A stretch of 64,000 bases of DNA, from NCBI GenBank assembly GCA_902779445.1, contig CACZBM010000023.1:1-64000 (forward strand), written 5' to 3'. Made by a program: the position numbers and the translations under genes. Below the pieces are notes generated by a model. The model worked only from the letters and a program-made list of their open reading frames with translations, ran no database searches and was not told the DNA's origin. Below, piece by piece: positions 1-8,690 of this stretch. Every line of letters begins with the position of its first letter. Position 1 is the first letter of the stretch. Source of the DNA: an uncultured Lachnospiraceae bacterium. GTDB lineage: Bacteria; Bacillota; Clostridia; Lachnospirales; Lachnospiraceae.

Positions 1-30
1 GTAGTAAATTAGCGGATTGCGAGTGTTGTA

Positions 31-108
31 GAATTGCGAGAGTTGCTGAAAGCAACGGAGCAATTCGTTGTATCAAAACAGTGATTCAGTACTTTTGGCA
101 TCTGAATC
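31..108. other. Inverted repeats upstream of dnaK
   Basis: Two hairpins can be drawn in the gap before dnaK. GAATTGC at 31-37 pairs with GCAATTC at 60-66, with an inner GTTGCT/AGCAAC stem. GATTCAG at 83-89 pairs with CTGAATC at 102-108. Neither is followed by a T-run, so they are not convincing intrinsic terminators. They do not match the CIRCE element. They may be processing or attenuation structures between an upstream gene (grpE in the usual order, outside the window) and dnaK. Confidence 0.4.
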
Positions 109-140
109 ATTGTATATATTTAAGAAAGTGAGGAATCATT

Positions 141-2033
141 ATGAGTAAGATCATTGGTATTGACTTAGGTACAACAAACAGCTGCGTAGCAGTTATGGAA
201 GGCGGAAAGCCTACAGTTATAGCAAATGCAGAAGGAGCGCGTACAACACCCTCCATCGTGGCATTTACAAAGAACGGTGAGAGACTTGTGGGTGAGCCCG
301 CAAAGCGTCAGGCAGTTACAAATGCAGACCGTACCATCGCTTCCATCAAGAGAGATATGGGTACGGATCACGGCCGTTCAATTGATGACAAGAGATATTC
401 ACCCCAGCAGATCTCAGCTATGATCCTTTCAAAGCTGAAGGCTGATGCAGAGAGCTATCTTGGAGAGTCTGTTTCAGAAGCAGTCATCACAGTTCCTGCA
501 TATTTCAATGATGCACAGCGTCAGGCTACAAAGGACGCAGGAAAGATCGCAGGTCTCGAAGTAAAACGTATCATAAACGAGCCCACAGCAGCAGCTCTTG
601 CGTATGGACTTGATAATGAAAAAGAGCAGAAGATAATGGTATACGATCTTGGAGGCGGTACTTTCGATGTATCCATCATCGAGATCGGTGACGGAGTCAT
701 AGAGGTTCTTGCAACAAACGGAGATACCCGTCTCGGAGGAGATGACTTTGACCAGAGGATCGTTGACTGGATGGTAAAGACCTTCAAGGATAAAGAGGGT
801 GTTGATCTCTCGGCAGATCCCATGGCTATGCAGAGACTTAAGGAAGCAGCAGAGAAGGCAAAGAAGGAACTCTCTTCTTCCACAACTACAAATATCAACC
901 TGCCTTTCATCACGGCAACAGCAGAGGGGCCCAAGCACTTTGACGAGAATCTTTCAAAGGCTAAGTTCGAAGAGCTTATAAATGACCTTGTGGAGAAGAC
1001 AGCAATACCTGTACAGAACGCTATGAAGGATGCAGGACTTACAAATTCCGATCTGGGTAAAGTTCTTCTCGTCGGTGGATCAACCCGTGTTCCCTGTGTA
1101 GTAGAGAAGGTTAAGCAGCTCACAGGTCAGGAGCCCAGCAAGAACCTTAACCCCGATGAGTGTGTTGCTATCGGTGCTTCCATTCAGGGTGGTAAGCTTG
1201 CCGGAGACGAGGGCGCAGGAGATGTGCTCCTTCTGGACGTTACTCCTCTTTCACTCTCCATTGAAACAATGGGAGGTGTGGCTACCAGACTTATCGAGAG
1301 AAATACGACTATCCCGACAAAGAAGAGCCAGGTGTTCTCAACTGCAGCAGATAATCAGACAGCAGTTGATATCAATGTCCTTCAGGGTGAGAGACAGTTC
1401 GCTAAGGATAACAAGTCTTTAGGACAGTTCAGACTTGATGGTATCCCTCCTGCAATGAGAGGTGTACCGCAGATCGAAGTTACATTTGATATAGATGCAA
1501 ACGGTATCGTTAACGTGTCTGCTAAGGATCTCGGTACCGGACATGAGCAGCATATCACCATCACAGGCGGATCAAACATGTCTGATGATGATATTAATAA
1601 GGCTGTACGTGAGGCTCAGGAATATGAGGCTCAGGATAAGAAGAGGAAGGAAGCGATCGATGCCAGAAATGACGCTGATTCCTTCGCTTTCCAGACAGAG
1701 AAGGCTCTTAACGACGTAGGAGACAAGCTGGAAGCTAACGATAAGACGGAAGTTCAGGCAGATCTCCAGGCTCTTAAGAATGTGCTCGCAAAGCATCCCG
1801 ATCCTGCAGCGATGACAGATGCCGATGTGGATGAGATCAAGGCTGCAAGAGAAAAGCTTGAGAAGTCAGCACAGAAGCTCTTTACCAAGGTTTACGAGGC
1901 GGCTCAGGCTGCCGGCGCTGGAGCAGCAGGTGCAGGTCCTGATATGGGTGCTGCCGGCGCTGCAACTGATAATGGTGACAGCGGAAACGATGCAGGCCCC
2001 GATGTTGTAGACGGCGATTACAGAGAAGTATAA
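141..2033 (+). CDS. dnaK: Molecular chaperone DnaK (Hsp70)
   Basis: This is a cytoplasmic Hsp70 chaperone that folds client proteins in an ATP-driven cycle with DnaJ and GrpE. The 630-residue protein starts with the Hsp70 phosphate-binding signature ([14 protein letters not shown]). It has the second signature around residues 170-185 ([13 protein letters not shown]) and the third around residue 310 ([11 protein letters not shown]). A beta substrate-binding domain and a helical lid follow, and the tail is rich in Gly, Ala and Asp. The length is normal for the family. The ATG follows GTGAGG at a good distance. dnaJ follows 89 bases downstream on the same strand, the usual chaperone pairing; a family B repeat lies between them. 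Confidence 0.98.
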   Translation: MSKIIGIDLGTTNSCVAVMEGGKPTVIANAEGARTTPSIVAFTKNGERLVGEPAKRQAVTNADRTIASIKRDMGTDHGRSIDDKRYSPQQISAMILSKLKADAESYLGESVSEAVITVPAYFNDAQRQATKDAGKIAGLEVKRIINEPTAAALAYGLDNEKEQKIMVYDLGGGTFDVSIIEIGDGVIEVLATNGDTRLGGDDFDQRIVDWMVKTFKDKEGVDLSADPMAMQRLKEAAEKAKKELSSSTTTNINLPFITATAEGPKHFDENLSKAKFEELINDLVEKTAIPVQNAMKDAGLTNSDLGKVLLVGGSTRVPCVVEKVKQLTGQEPSKNLNPDECVAIGASIQGGKLAGDEGAGDVLLLDVTPLSLSIETMGGVATRLIERNTTIPTKKSQVFSTAADNQTAVDINVLQGERQFAKDNKSLGQFRLDGIPPAMRGVPQIEVTFDIDANGIVNVSAKDLGTGHEQHITITGGSNMSDDDINKAVREAQEYEAQDKKRKEAIDARNDADSFAFQTEKALNDVGDKLEANDKTEVQADLQALKNVLAKHPDPAAMTDADVDEIKAAREKLEKSAQKLFTKVYEAAQAAGAGAAGAGPDMGAAGAATDNGDSGNDAGPDVVDGDYREV

Positions 2034-2058
2034 TAACAGTGCAGTACGCTGAAACGGT

Positions 2059-2115
2059 TAAAGGCTTCCCCCTTTTAAAAGGGGGAAGCTGTCGCCGTTA
2101 GGCGACTGATGAGGG
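2059..2115 (+). repeat. Family B palindromic repeat between dnaK and dnaJ
   Basis: This copy has a GGCTTCCCCC / GGGGGAAGC hairpin, a second small stem (GTCGCC/GGCGAC) and the tail ACTGATGAGGG. The same element occurs at 3371-3426 and twice near 57709-57820, with degenerate versions elsewhere. The GAGGG at its end lies 7 bases before the dnaJ ATG and is the only Shine-Dalgarno candidate there. Confidence 0.85.
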
Positions 2116-2122
2116 ATAATAA

Positions 2123-3286
2123 ATGGCAGACCAGAAACGGGATTACTATGAGGTGCTCGGCGTAGACAAAAACGCCGATGACGCCGCAATAAAAAAAGCA
2201 TATCGAGTCCTTGCCAAGAAGTATCATCCGGACATGAACCCCGGAGATAAGAATGCAGAGGCAAAGTTCAAGGAAGCTTCTGAAGCTTATGCTGTTCTTT
2301 CGGATCCCGATAAGAGACGGCAGTACGACCAGTTCGGACATGCTGCCTTTGACGGGCCGGGAGGCGGAGCAGGCGGCTTCGACTTCAACTCTGCGGACTT
2401 CGGAGATATATTCGGAGATATATTCGGAGATTTCTTTGGAGGAGGAGCGAGGAGCAGGGCAAACCATAACGGTCCCATGAAGGGAGCGAACCTTAGGACT
2501 TCCGTGAGGATCTCTTTCGAAGAAGCGGTATTCGGATGCGAGAAGGAAATCGAGCTTACGTTAAAGGACCCCTGCAGAACCTGCAACGGAACAGGCGCAA
2601 AGCCCGGAACCAGTCCTGTAACCTGTAGTAAGTGCGGAGGAAAGGGTCAGGTGGTATTTACCCAGCAGTCCTTATTTGGAACCGTGAGAAATGTTCAGAC
2701 CTGTCCTGACTGCGGAGGCACGGGAAAGGTCATAAAGGACAAGTGCCCCGACTGTCACGGAACCGGATATATCGCTTCCAGAAAGAAGCTTTCAGTAACT
2801 ATCCCTGCAGGAATAGACAACGGACAGATGGTGAGACTCCGTGAAAAGGGAGAACCCGGCAGAAACGGCGGACCAAGAGGAGATCTTTTGGTGGAGGCTG
2901 TTGTATCAAGGCACCCTATCTTCCAGAGACAGGACTACAATATTTATTCCACAGCACCCATCAGCTATGCCCAGGCGGCACTTGGCGGAGATGTGCTCAT
3001 AGACACAGTGGATGGTAAAGTTGTATATACCGTGAAACCCGGCACACAGACTGATTCCAAGATAAGGCTCAAGGGCAAGGGGGTTCCTTCTCTTCAGAAT
3101 AAAGATGTAAGGGGAGACCACTACGTTACGCTTGTAGTTCAGGTTCCTACCGGGCTTACTTCCAGCGCAAAGGATCTTTTGAGACAGTTTGATTCACTGA
3201 CAGGAGATTCACTGCATGAGGTGGAAAAGAAGACCGGAACCGGTGACAATAAAGACAAGAAGAAAAAGAAGAAGGGGCTGTTCTAA
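2123..3286 (+). CDS. dnaJ: Molecular chaperone DnaJ (Hsp40)
   Basis: This is the co-chaperone that delivers substrates to DnaK and stimulates its ATPase. It has an N-terminal J domain with the HPD motif (KYHPD near residue 36) and then a Gly/Phe-rich linker containing a short IFGD repeat. The zinc-binding domain has four CxxCxGxG motifs ([32 protein letters not shown], about residues 150-220). The C-terminal substrate domains end in a lysine-rich tail. The 387-residue length is typical. The start is supported by GAGGG, which belongs to the preceding family B repeat. Confidence 0.98.
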   Translation: MADQKRDYYEVLGVDKNADDAAIKKAYRVLAKKYHPDMNPGDKNAEAKFKEASEAYAVLSDPDKRRQYDQFGHAAFDGPGGGAGGFDFNSADFGDIFGDIFGDFFGGGARSRANHNGPMKGANLRTSVRISFEEAVFGCEKEIELTLKDPCRTCNGTGAKPGTSPVTCSKCGGKGQVVFTQQSLFGTVRNVQTCPDCGGTGKVIKDKCPDCHGTGYIASRKKLSVTIPAGIDNGQMVRLREKGEPGRNGGPRGDLLVEAVVSRHPIFQRQDYNIYSTAPISYAQAALGGDVLIDTVDGKVVYTVKPGTQTDSKIRLKGKGVPSLQNKDVRGDHYVTLVVQVPTGLTSSAKDLLRQFDSLTGDSLHEVEKKTGTGDNKDKKKKKKGLF

Positions 3287-3287
3287 G

Positions 3288-3341
3288 AAGCCCTCACCCG
3301 GCTCCTGCGGAGCCACCCTCCCCCTAAGGGGGAGGGCTTTT
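3288..3341 (+). terminator. Terminator-like palindrome after dnaJ
   Basis: AAGCCCTC at 3288-3295 pairs with GAGGGCTT at 3332-3339 and is followed by a short T-run. Inner stems are GGCTCC/GGAGCC and CCCCC/GGGGG. It starts two bases after the dnaJ stop codon, in a convergent gap with manC, so it could end dnaKJ transcription. Its form suggests it also belongs to a repetitive element class. Confidence 0.6.
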
Positions 3342-3370
3342 AATGTAGATTAACTGAAAAAACTGCTATT

Positions 3371-3426
3371 TAAAGGCTTCCCCCTTTCAAAGGGGGAAGC
3401 TGTCGCCGTAAGGCGACTGATGAGGG
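3371..3426 (+). repeat. Family B palindromic repeat, second copy
   Basis: This is nearly identical to the copy at 2059-2115: the GGCTTCCCCC/GGGGGAAGC hairpin, the CGCCGTAAGGCG stem and the CTGATGAGGG tail. It lies between the convergent genes dnaJ and manC and abuts the manC stop codon. Confidence 0.85.
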
Positions 3427-3428
3427 TT

Positions 3429-4499
3429 CTATAAATACTCATTCCTGTTACAAACCTTCAGATTCTCTATAACCTTCTTGATATCATTAGTGGAGTCTTT
3501 ACTGCATATCAGTGTTGCATCTTCAGTATCCACAACTACCAGATCTTTAACGCCTACACAGGCTATCAGTTTATTATTTCCTACTACTATAGAATCTTCT
3601 GTAGCGATGGTGATAACATCCCCGTCCACAATATTCCCATACTCGTTGGTCTTTCTAATGCGTTCCATGGCGAGCCAGCTGCCCACATCATCCCATCCGA
3701 AGGATCCGGGAATGGTGTAGATATTATCGGACTTCTCCATTATTCCGTAATCAATGGAAATGGAGGGGAATTCCGGGAATATCTTTTCTATAATGTCTTC
3801 CTGCTGCGAAGTACCCACCGCATCCTTTATTATGGAAAGCTTTTCATAAACATCAGGCATCAGCTGCTCGAACCGCTTAAGGATGGAAGAAGCTTTCCAT
3901 ACGAACATACCTGAGTTCCAAAGATACTGGTTACTTGCGATATATTCCTTGGCAGCTTCAAGTTTCGGCTTTTCGGTGAACTCGTGTACCTTAAACCCGC
4001 GTCCCAGTAGTTCATCCGGATCAAACCGTATATAGCCGTATCCGGTTTCGGGGAAATCGGGAGTGATGCCTATGGTGACAAGGTTATTATCTAATTCTGC
4101 TATCCTGCAGGCATCATGAAGGGTATTCTGATACATCTTTCCATACTTGATGAGGTGGTCGCTTGGAAGCACCATCATCAAGGCATCGCCGTACTTCTTT
4201 GATACAAACTCAGCACCCATTCCTATGCAGGGAGCAGTATTTCTGCCAACCGGCTCGAACAGGATATTTTCTTTGGGAATGTTCGGAAGCTGCTCAGATA
4301 TTAGATCTTCGTAATCTTTATTAGTGGATATATAGATATCCTCAGCCTCCACAAGGGGACTGATCCTCTCAACTGTAAGCTGTATCAGGGTTTTTCCGTC
4401 ATCTGTAAGGGACAGGAACTGCTTTGGGAGATTTTTCCGGCTCCTGGGCCAGAATCTCTCTCCGTGTCCCCCTGCCATGATAAGTGCGGTTTTTTTCAT
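3429..4499 (-). CDS. manC: Mannose-1-phosphate guanylyltransferase
   Basis: The enzyme makes GDP-mannose from GTP and mannose-1-phosphate, the precursor of mannose and, through GDP-mannose dehydratase, fucose units of glycans. The N-terminus has the nucleotidyltransferase signature ALIMAGGHGERFWPRSR. VLPSDH near residue 115 and FTEKP near residue 175 are the family metal- and sugar-binding motifs. The 356-residue length matches the short single-domain type without the isomerase domain. An extended -10 (TGCTATAAT) lies on the minus strand at 4537-4545. The neighbouring flagellin and GT11 genes suggest the product may feed surface or flagellar glycosylation; that link is inferred. Confidence 0.93.
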   Translation of the reverse strand: MKKTALIMAGGHGERFWPRSRKNLPKQFLSLTDDGKTLIQLTVERISPLVEAEDIYISTNKDYEDLISEQLPNIPKENILFEPVGRNTAPCIGMGAEFVSKKYGDALMMVLPSDHLIKYGKMYQNTLHDACRIAELDNNLVTIGITPDFPETGYGYIRFDPDELLGRGFKVHEFTEKPKLEAAKEYIASNQYLWNSGMFVWKASSILKRFEQLMPDVYEKLSIIKDAVGTSQQEDIIEKIFPEFPSISIDYGIMEKSDNIYTIPGSFGWDDVGSWLAMERIRKTNEYGNIVDGDVITIATEDSIVVGNNKLIACVGVKDLVVVDTEDATLICSKDSTNDIKKVIENLKVCNRNEYL

Positions 4500-4580
4500 A
4501 GTTTTTTAATTTCCTTTCGGAGAATGTAGTAGTATAATTATAGCATACGTTGAAGTACTTGAGGTAATAGTACTTCTCGT

Positions 4581-4642
4581 GTCATTCTGAGGGCGTAAGC
4601 CCGAAGAATCTCTAAAAGATCCTTCACTACGCTCAGGATGAC
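4581..4642. repeat. Family A inverted repeat pair
   Basis: A GTCATTCTGAG...GAAGAATCT arm at 4581-4611 faces an AGATCCTTC...CTCAGGATGAC arm ending at 4642. Together they form a large palindrome. It lies in the divergent gap between manC and the first flagellin gene. Confidence 0.8.
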
Positions 4643-4654
4643 AGAAACCACACA

Positions 4655-4674
4655 TTGTATTTAAATTAATACAA
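4655..4674. promoter_or_regulatory. Operator-like inverted repeat, flagellin 1
   Basis: TTGTAT and ATACAA form a perfect inverted repeat with an 8-base spacer. It lies just upstream of the sigma-28 promoter. The same element, with the same spacing, occurs at the same relative place before flagellin 2 (7188-7207). Five-base-arm versions precede both large surface proteins. The binding protein is unknown. Confidence 0.55.
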
Positions 4675-4682
4675 AACAGGGG

Positions 4683-4709
4683 TTAAGGAAAGGAGATAAT
4701 CGCCGATAT
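4683..4709 (+). promoter_or_regulatory. Sigma-28 (SigD) type promoter of flagellin 1
   Basis: TTAA at 4683-4686, a 16-base spacer, and CCGATAT at 4703-4709 match the motility sigma factor consensus (TAAA-N15/16-CCGATAT). An identical arrangement with the same spacer occurs before flagellin 2. It predicts a leader of about 150 bases. Confidence 0.8.
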
Positions 4710-4822
4710 TATAGGTGTAAACACAAATGCAATATTTCTTCAACGCCAAGTAGTGGGCTAACCCAGGGGGCACACGAAGGCAGACAGGAAATTAGCAGGA
4801 TTACAAACAAATCAATGTACCT

Positions 4823-4861
4823 ACCCGGAAAGGATTCCGGGTCAGTAAAAAACACGGAGGT
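4823..4861 (+). promoter_or_regulatory. Flagellin 1 leader hairpin and CsrA-like site
   Basis: ACCCGGAA, loop AGGA and TTCCGGGT form a perfect 8-bp hairpin at 4823-4842 with GGA in the loop, the classic CsrA target form. The Shine-Dalgarno at 4852-4861 reads ACACGGAGGT, matching ACANGGANGT. In Bacillus, CsrA represses flagellin translation by binding two such sites, one over the ribosome binding site, and FliW relieves it. csrA and fliW are not in this window. Confidence 0.55.
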
Positions 4862-4867
4862 AAAATT

Positions 4868-6001
4868 ATGGTAGTACAGCACAACATTACAGCAATGAAC
4901 TCTAACAGAATGCTTGGCATCACAACTGGTGCTCAGGCAAAGTCCACTGAGAAGCTCTCATCCGGTTACAAAGTTAACCGCGCAGCTGACGACGCAGCAG
5001 GCCTTTCCATCAGTGAAAAGATGAGAAAGCAGATCAGAGGTCTTACACAGGCTTCAACAAATGCTCAGGATGGTATAAGCGCAGTACAGACAGCAGAAGG
5101 TGCTCTTACAGAAGTACACGATATGCTTCAGAGAATGAACGAACTGGCAGTAAAGGCTGCAAACGGAACAATGTCATCTTCCGATAAGGCTGACGTTCAG
5201 AACGAGATCGCACAGCTTTCAACAGAGATCGACCGTGTATCCACCACAACCAAGTTCAATGAGACCTACCTGCTGAATGGTAACAAGAGCGGTAAGTCCA
5301 CAGTAAACTGGAATGGAAGTCTTTCATTTGCACTCCAGGTTGGTGCTGATAACAAGGCAACTAACAGGATCAATGTAAACATCTTCTCAATCACCGCATC
5401 TGCAATTGGTGTAGGAACAGTTGATGCTAATAACATGACCATGAGACTTGATGGTGACACATCAAAGATGAAGAAGATTTCAAATGAGGATCTTGTTACC
5501 AAGTATCACTATGGTGTTGATGATGATGGAAATATCAGAAAGATAGAGCAGGAAGCTGATGGTACGTACAATGCTGATGTCAAGATTAACGCAGGATCAA
5601 TCCTTCCTATAGGTGCAAAATCCGGAGATACTGCTTCCACAGCCAGCCAGGCCAATATATCGGCAACAGCTGCAACCGATGGACCCACAGGCGGTGGTTA
5701 CATCAGCGTTAGAACTACTTCAACCGCTCGCGCAGCTATCGACAACATCTCTGCAGCTATCAAGCTTGTATCTGCTAGAAGATCTCAGCTCGGTGCTATC
5801 CAGAACAGACTGGAGCACACCATCAAGAACCTCGATAACGTAGTTGAGAACACCACAGCAGCAGAAAGCCAGATCCGTGATACAGATATGGCTTCCGAGA
5901 TGGTACAGTACTCGAAGAATAATATTCTTCAGCAGGCTGGCCAGTCAATGCTCGCACAGGCTAATCAGAGCAACCAGGGCGTTCTGTCATTGCTCGGATA
6001 A
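4868..6001 (+). CDS. Flagellin 1
   Basis: This is the filament protein of the flagellum, exported by the flagellar type III system without a cleaved signal. The 377-residue protein has the conserved N-terminal D0/D1 region (INxNxxA-like start, then SSGYKVNRAADDAAGLSISEKM) and the conserved C-terminal D1/D0 helix ending LAQANQSNQGVLSLLG. The central part (about 150-270) is short and variable. It is a close paralog of flagellin 2 at 7345-8466; they differ mostly in the centre. Transcription is likely by sigma-28 and translation is likely under CsrA control. A strong terminator follows. Confidence 0.96.
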   Translation: MVVQHNITAMNSNRMLGITTGAQAKSTEKLSSGYKVNRAADDAAGLSISEKMRKQIRGLTQASTNAQDGISAVQTAEGALTEVHDMLQRMNELAVKAANGTMSSSDKADVQNEIAQLSTEIDRVSTTTKFNETYLLNGNKSGKSTVNWNGSLSFALQVGADNKATNRINVNIFSITASAIGVGTVDANNMTMRLDGDTSKMKKISNEDLVTKYHYGVDDDGNIRKIEQEADGTYNADVKINAGSILPIGAKSGDTASTASQANISATAATDGPTGGGYISVRTTSTARAAIDNISAAIKLVSARRSQLGAIQNRLEHTIKNLDNVVENTTAAESQIRDTDMASEMVQYSKNNILQQAGQSMLAQANQSNQGVLSLLG

Positions 6002-6051
6002 TCAAAGCATAACTACTAACCTATTCTCGGTTTTAAGTTATCCTGGGAACT

Positions 6052-6085
6052 GCTCCCGTCTCATAATGAGGCGGGAGCTTTTAAT
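6052..6085 (+). terminator. Rho-independent terminator after flagellin 1
   Basis: GCTCCCG at 6052-6058 pairs with CGGGAGC at 6072-6078, with extra pairing of TCTCAT/ATGAGG inside, followed by TTTT and an AT-rich tail. Confidence 0.9.
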
Positions 6086-6090
6086 ATTTA

Positions 6091-6157
6091 AGATCCTTCG
6101 CTGACGCTCAGGATGACAAAGCCACCTGTCATTCTGAGGGCGTAGCCCGAAGAATCT
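6091..6157. repeat. Family A inverted repeat pair
   Basis: An AGATCCTTCG...CTCAGGATGAC arm at 6091-6118 is followed by a GTCATTCTGAG...GAAGAATCT arm at 6128-6157. The pair lies between the flagellin 1 terminator and the GT11 gene. Confidence 0.8.
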
Positions 6158-6183
6158 CTTGTGCTGTACGGAGGGATCTCTTG

Positions 6184-6192
6184 TGATATAAT
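6184..6192 (+). promoter_or_regulatory. Extended -10 element directly before the GT11 gene
   Basis: TGATATAAT is an extended -10 ending 7 bases before the ATG at 6200. Transcription would start at or next to the start codon, so the mRNA would be leaderless. This agrees with the absence of a Shine-Dalgarno at usable distance (the nearest, GGAGGG at 6170-6175, is about 25 bases away). No -35 is evident. Confidence 0.4.
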
Positions 6193-6199
6193 TCATTCT

Positions 6200-7081
6200 A
6201 TGAAGATAATGTTCCTAAATGGCGGACTCGCCAATCAGATGTTCCAGTACACATTTTACAGGTTCGGTCAGATCATGAATCAGCATGACGACTGGTATCT
6301 CGACGATTCTTTCTTTTTCGTAAACGATATTCATAATGGATACGAATTGAATAAGGTTTTCGGGCTTCATCCGAATCTCATCAGCGAATATTTTGATGAG
6401 GATGTATGGGCATATATGATCGAAGAGAAGAAGAAGGGTAAAAGCATTCCCGAACTCCTTCTTGAAAATGATATAGATATCCGCATGATCTCCGAATATG
6501 GAAATTGGAGGGAGTGGAATCCTTTCTCCGGAGAAGTGGAAGAGCTGGGAAGAGAATTTGAAGAGAGTAAAACACTGGAAGACGGGAATATCTACTATAA
6601 CGGATACGGACTTAAGTCCGTTTTCTTTAAGAAGATAGAAAAGGTGATCCTGTCAGAATTTCATTTTCCTGAGATCACGGATGAAAGAAACCGAGATTAT
6701 CTTGATGAGATACAGGGCACCAATTCCTGCTCACTCCATGTGAGGCGCGGTGACTTTGTGGCTCTCGGGGGAGCGGCACCGGATGATCTCTACAGATCAA
6801 TGGTAGAGGAGATCCTGAAAAAAGAACCGGATACAACACTCTTCCTTTTCTCCGATGATCTTCCGTACTGCGATGCGCACAGGAAGGAAATGGGACTGGA
6901 GCTGCCGGACAGAGTGGTATTCGTCGAAGGGAACAGCGGAGATTCTGCTTTCCGTGACATGCAGTTAATGAGCCACTGCAAGAATATGATAGTGGGGAAC
7001 AGCTCATTCCCCTTCATGGCTTCGCTGTTAAACAGAGAAGTAAAGACTATTCTTACTTTCAGGAATGACAGGTATATATAG
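6200..7081 (+). CDS. GT11-family glycosyltransferase (alpha-1,2-fucosyltransferase type)
   Basis: This is probably a GDP-fucose-dependent glycosyltransferase. The N-terminus MFLNGGLANQMFQY carries the GT11 donor-site motif (GGLGNQMFQY type). HVRRGDF at residues 180-186 is the conserved HxRRxD motif. A late GNSSFPFMASLL segment matches the family's C-terminal motif. At 293 residues it is a complete cytoplasmic GT11. The ATG at 6200 is preferred over an upstream GTG at 6161 because homology begins there. It sits between two flagellin genes and near manC, so flagellin or surface-glycan fucosylation is plausible but unproven. The donor could differ within GT11. Confidence 0.85.
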   Translation: MKIMFLNGGLANQMFQYTFYRFGQIMNQHDDWYLDDSFFFVNDIHNGYELNKVFGLHPNLISEYFDEDVWAYMIEEKKKGKSIPELLLENDIDIRMISEYGNWREWNPFSGEVEELGREFEESKTLEDGNIYYNGYGLKSVFFKKIEKVILSEFHFPEITDERNRDYLDEIQGTNSCSLHVRRGDFVALGGAAPDDLYRSMVEEILKKEPDTTLFLFSDDLPYCDAHRKEMGLELPDRVVFVEGNSGDSAFRDMQLMSHCKNMIVGNSSFPFMASLLNREVKTILTFRNDRYI

Positions 7082-7165
7082 ATTCTTCGGGCTACGCCCT
7101 CAGAATGACAGATAACTTCGCTCATAATGACATCTAAGTGTCATTCTGAGCGAAGCGAAGAATCT
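7081..7165. repeat. Family A inverted repeats, three arms
   Basis: A reverse arm at 7081-7109 (GATTCTTCGG...CAGAATGAC), a shortened reverse arm at about 7113-7131 and a forward arm at 7140-7165 lie back to back. The first arm overlaps the last base of the GT11 stop codon. Together they can fold as a transcript-ending hairpin. Confidence 0.8.
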
Positions 7166-7187
7166 CTTGCTAAGAAAATAGGCAAAA

Positions 7188-7207
7188 TTGTATTTAAATT
7201 CATACAA
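7188..7207. promoter_or_regulatory. Operator-like inverted repeat, flagellin 2
   Basis: TTGTAT-N8-ATACAA is a perfect palindrome. It sits 8 bases before the sigma-28 -35 element, exactly as before flagellin 1. Confidence 0.55.
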
Positions 7208-7215
7208 TCTAGGGG

Positions 7216-7242
7216 TTAAGGAATCGGATATGGGTCCGATAT
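7216..7242 (+). promoter_or_regulatory. Sigma-28 type promoter of flagellin 2
   Basis: TTAA at 7216-7219, a 16-base spacer, then CCGATAT at 7236-7242. It has the same architecture as the flagellin 1 promoter. The leader would be about 95 bases. Confidence 0.8.
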
Positions 7243-7292
7243 ATAAGGTGTAAATCAAAAACATATGGTTTTCCTTAACGGATAGGATTATT

Positions 7293-7339
7293 ACAAGGAG
7301 GTGGTTTTCCTTCACGGACGGGGCAAAGTACAGGGAGGT
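7293..7339 (+). promoter_or_regulatory. Two CsrA-like sites in the flagellin 2 leader
   Basis: ACAAGGAGGT at 7293-7302 and ACAGGGAGGT at 7330-7339 both match the CsrA consensus ACANGGANGT. The second is the Shine-Dalgarno of flagellin 2. This two-site arrangement, with one site over the ribosome binding site, is that of the Bacillus hag leader. Confidence 0.5.
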
Positions 7340-7344
7340 TTAAC

Positions 7345-8466
7345 ATGGTAGTACAGCACAATCTTACATCAATGAACTCAAACAGAATGCTTGGCCTGAC
7401 AACGAAGGCTATGGCTGCTTCCACAGAGAAGCTTTCATCCGGTTACAAAGTTAACAGAGCAGCGGATGATGCAGCAGGACTTTCCATCAGTGAAAAGATG
7501 AGAAAGCAGATGAGAGGTCTTACACAGGCTTCCACAAACGCTCAGGACGGTATCAGTTCAGTACAGACAGCAGAAGGTGCACTTACAGAAGTACATGACA
7601 TGCTCCAGAGAATGAACGAACTGGCAGTTAAAGCAGCTAACGGCACAATGTCATCTTCAGATAAGGCTGATGTTCAGAACGAGATCGCAGCACTTTCAAC
7701 GGAGATCGACCGTGTAGCAACCACAACAAAATTCAATGAAACTTATCTCCTTAACGGAAATGTAGGCGGAAAATCCGAATCGGCATGGAACGGAAGCCTT
7801 TCTTTCTCACTTCAGGTAGGAGCTGACAATAAGGCAAGTAACAGGATTACAGTAAATATCTTCGCTATTACAGCATCTGCAATAGGCGTAGGAACAGTTG
7901 ATGCAGATAACAAGACCAAGGATGGCGGGTATATTTCCAACAAGGAAATTATAGAGAAATATCATTACGGGGTTGATGATGAAGGTAATATAGTAAATAT
8001 TGCAGGTGAAAATATAAGCGATAAGGGAGATATCAAAATAGTTGCAGGCTCTATTCTTCCGGTAGGTTCTCAAGGTCAGGAAGATACTAGTGGAGTTAAG
8101 GGAAGGGCACTGATTGTTGATACACAGAAGGGTGCGGATTCCACAGCTCCTACTGGTGGCGGCTACATCAGCGTCAGAACTACATCAACAGCCCGTGCAG
8201 CTATAGATAATATCGGAGCAGCTATCAAGCTTGTATCTGCGAGAAGATCCCAGCTCGGTGCTATCCAGAACAGACTCGAGCACACTATCAAGAACCTGGA
8301 TAACGTTGTTGAGAATACCACAGCAGCAGAAAGCCAGATCCGTGATACAGATATGGCATCAGAAATGGTTAACTACTCGAAGAATAATATTCTTCAGCAG
8401 GCCGGCCAGTCGATGCTCGCTCAGGCAAATCAGTCAAATCAGGGTGTTCTGTCATTACTTCAGTAA
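7345..8466 (+). CDS. Flagellin 2
   Basis: This is a second filament flagellin, 373 residues, with the same conserved ends as flagellin 1 (KLSSGYKVNRAADDAAGLS near residue 30; LAQANQSNQGVLSLLQ at the C-terminus). The central 180-270 region is divergent. The tandem arrangement, with its own sigma-28 promoter and terminator, suggests duplication followed by divergence of the exposed domain. The filament may be a mix of both subunits, or the two may be used at different times. Confidence 0.96.
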   Translation: MVVQHNLTSMNSNRMLGLTTKAMAASTEKLSSGYKVNRAADDAAGLSISEKMRKQMRGLTQASTNAQDGISSVQTAEGALTEVHDMLQRMNELAVKAANGTMSSSDKADVQNEIAALSTEIDRVATTTKFNETYLLNGNVGGKSESAWNGSLSFSLQVGADNKASNRITVNIFAITASAIGVGTVDADNKTKDGGYISNKEIIEKYHYGVDDEGNIVNIAGENISDKGDIKIVAGSILPVGSQGQEDTSGVKGRALIVDTQKGADSTAPTGGGYISVRTTSTARAAIDNIGAAIKLVSARRSQLGAIQNRLEHTIKNLDNVVENTTAAESQIRDTDMASEMVNYSKNNILQQAGQSMLAQANQSNQGVLSLLQ

Positions 8467-8501
8467 TTATCCTAAGGAATACCATATAACCCATATGAAG
8501 G

Positions 8502-8530
8502 ACCCGTCTCGAAAGAGGCGGGTTTCTTTA
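8502..8530 (+). terminator. Rho-independent terminator after flagellin 2
   Basis: ACCCGTCTC, loop GAAA, and GAGGCGGGT form a stem with one G-T wobble, followed by TTCTTTA. Confidence 0.85.
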
Positions 8531-8542
8531 TGATCCGATCCT

Positions 8543-8669
8543 GTCATCCTGAGGCCGTTCCTCCCGTGTCATCCTGAGCGTTAGCGAAGGATCTCCATTA
8601 GATTCTTCGCTTCGCTCAGAATGACAACTACTTGCCAGAATGGCACTGATGTTGGTGACTGATGAGGGC
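8543..8669. repeat. Family A repeats followed by a family B tail
   Basis: A partial forward A arm lies at about 8543-8553, a complete forward arm at 8568-8594, and a reverse arm at 8600-8625. A family B tail (GGTGACTGATGAGGG) ends at about 8668. The two families are adjacent here. Confidence 0.7.
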
Positions 8670-8677
8670 CATAGGTG

Positions 8678-8683
8678 TATAAT
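8678..8683 (+). promoter_or_regulatory. -10 element directly before the CotH-like gene
   Basis: TATAAT ends 7 bases before the ATG at 8691, the same distance as at the GT11 gene. No Shine-Dalgarno lies between them, so a leaderless transcript is likely. No clear -35 is seen. Confidence 0.4.
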
Positions 8684-8690
8684 CGTATGG

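Noticed and set aside
521..1123. 200-codon minus-strand frame inside dnaK
   Set aside because: A shadow frame of dnaK without ribosome binding site or recognisable protein features.
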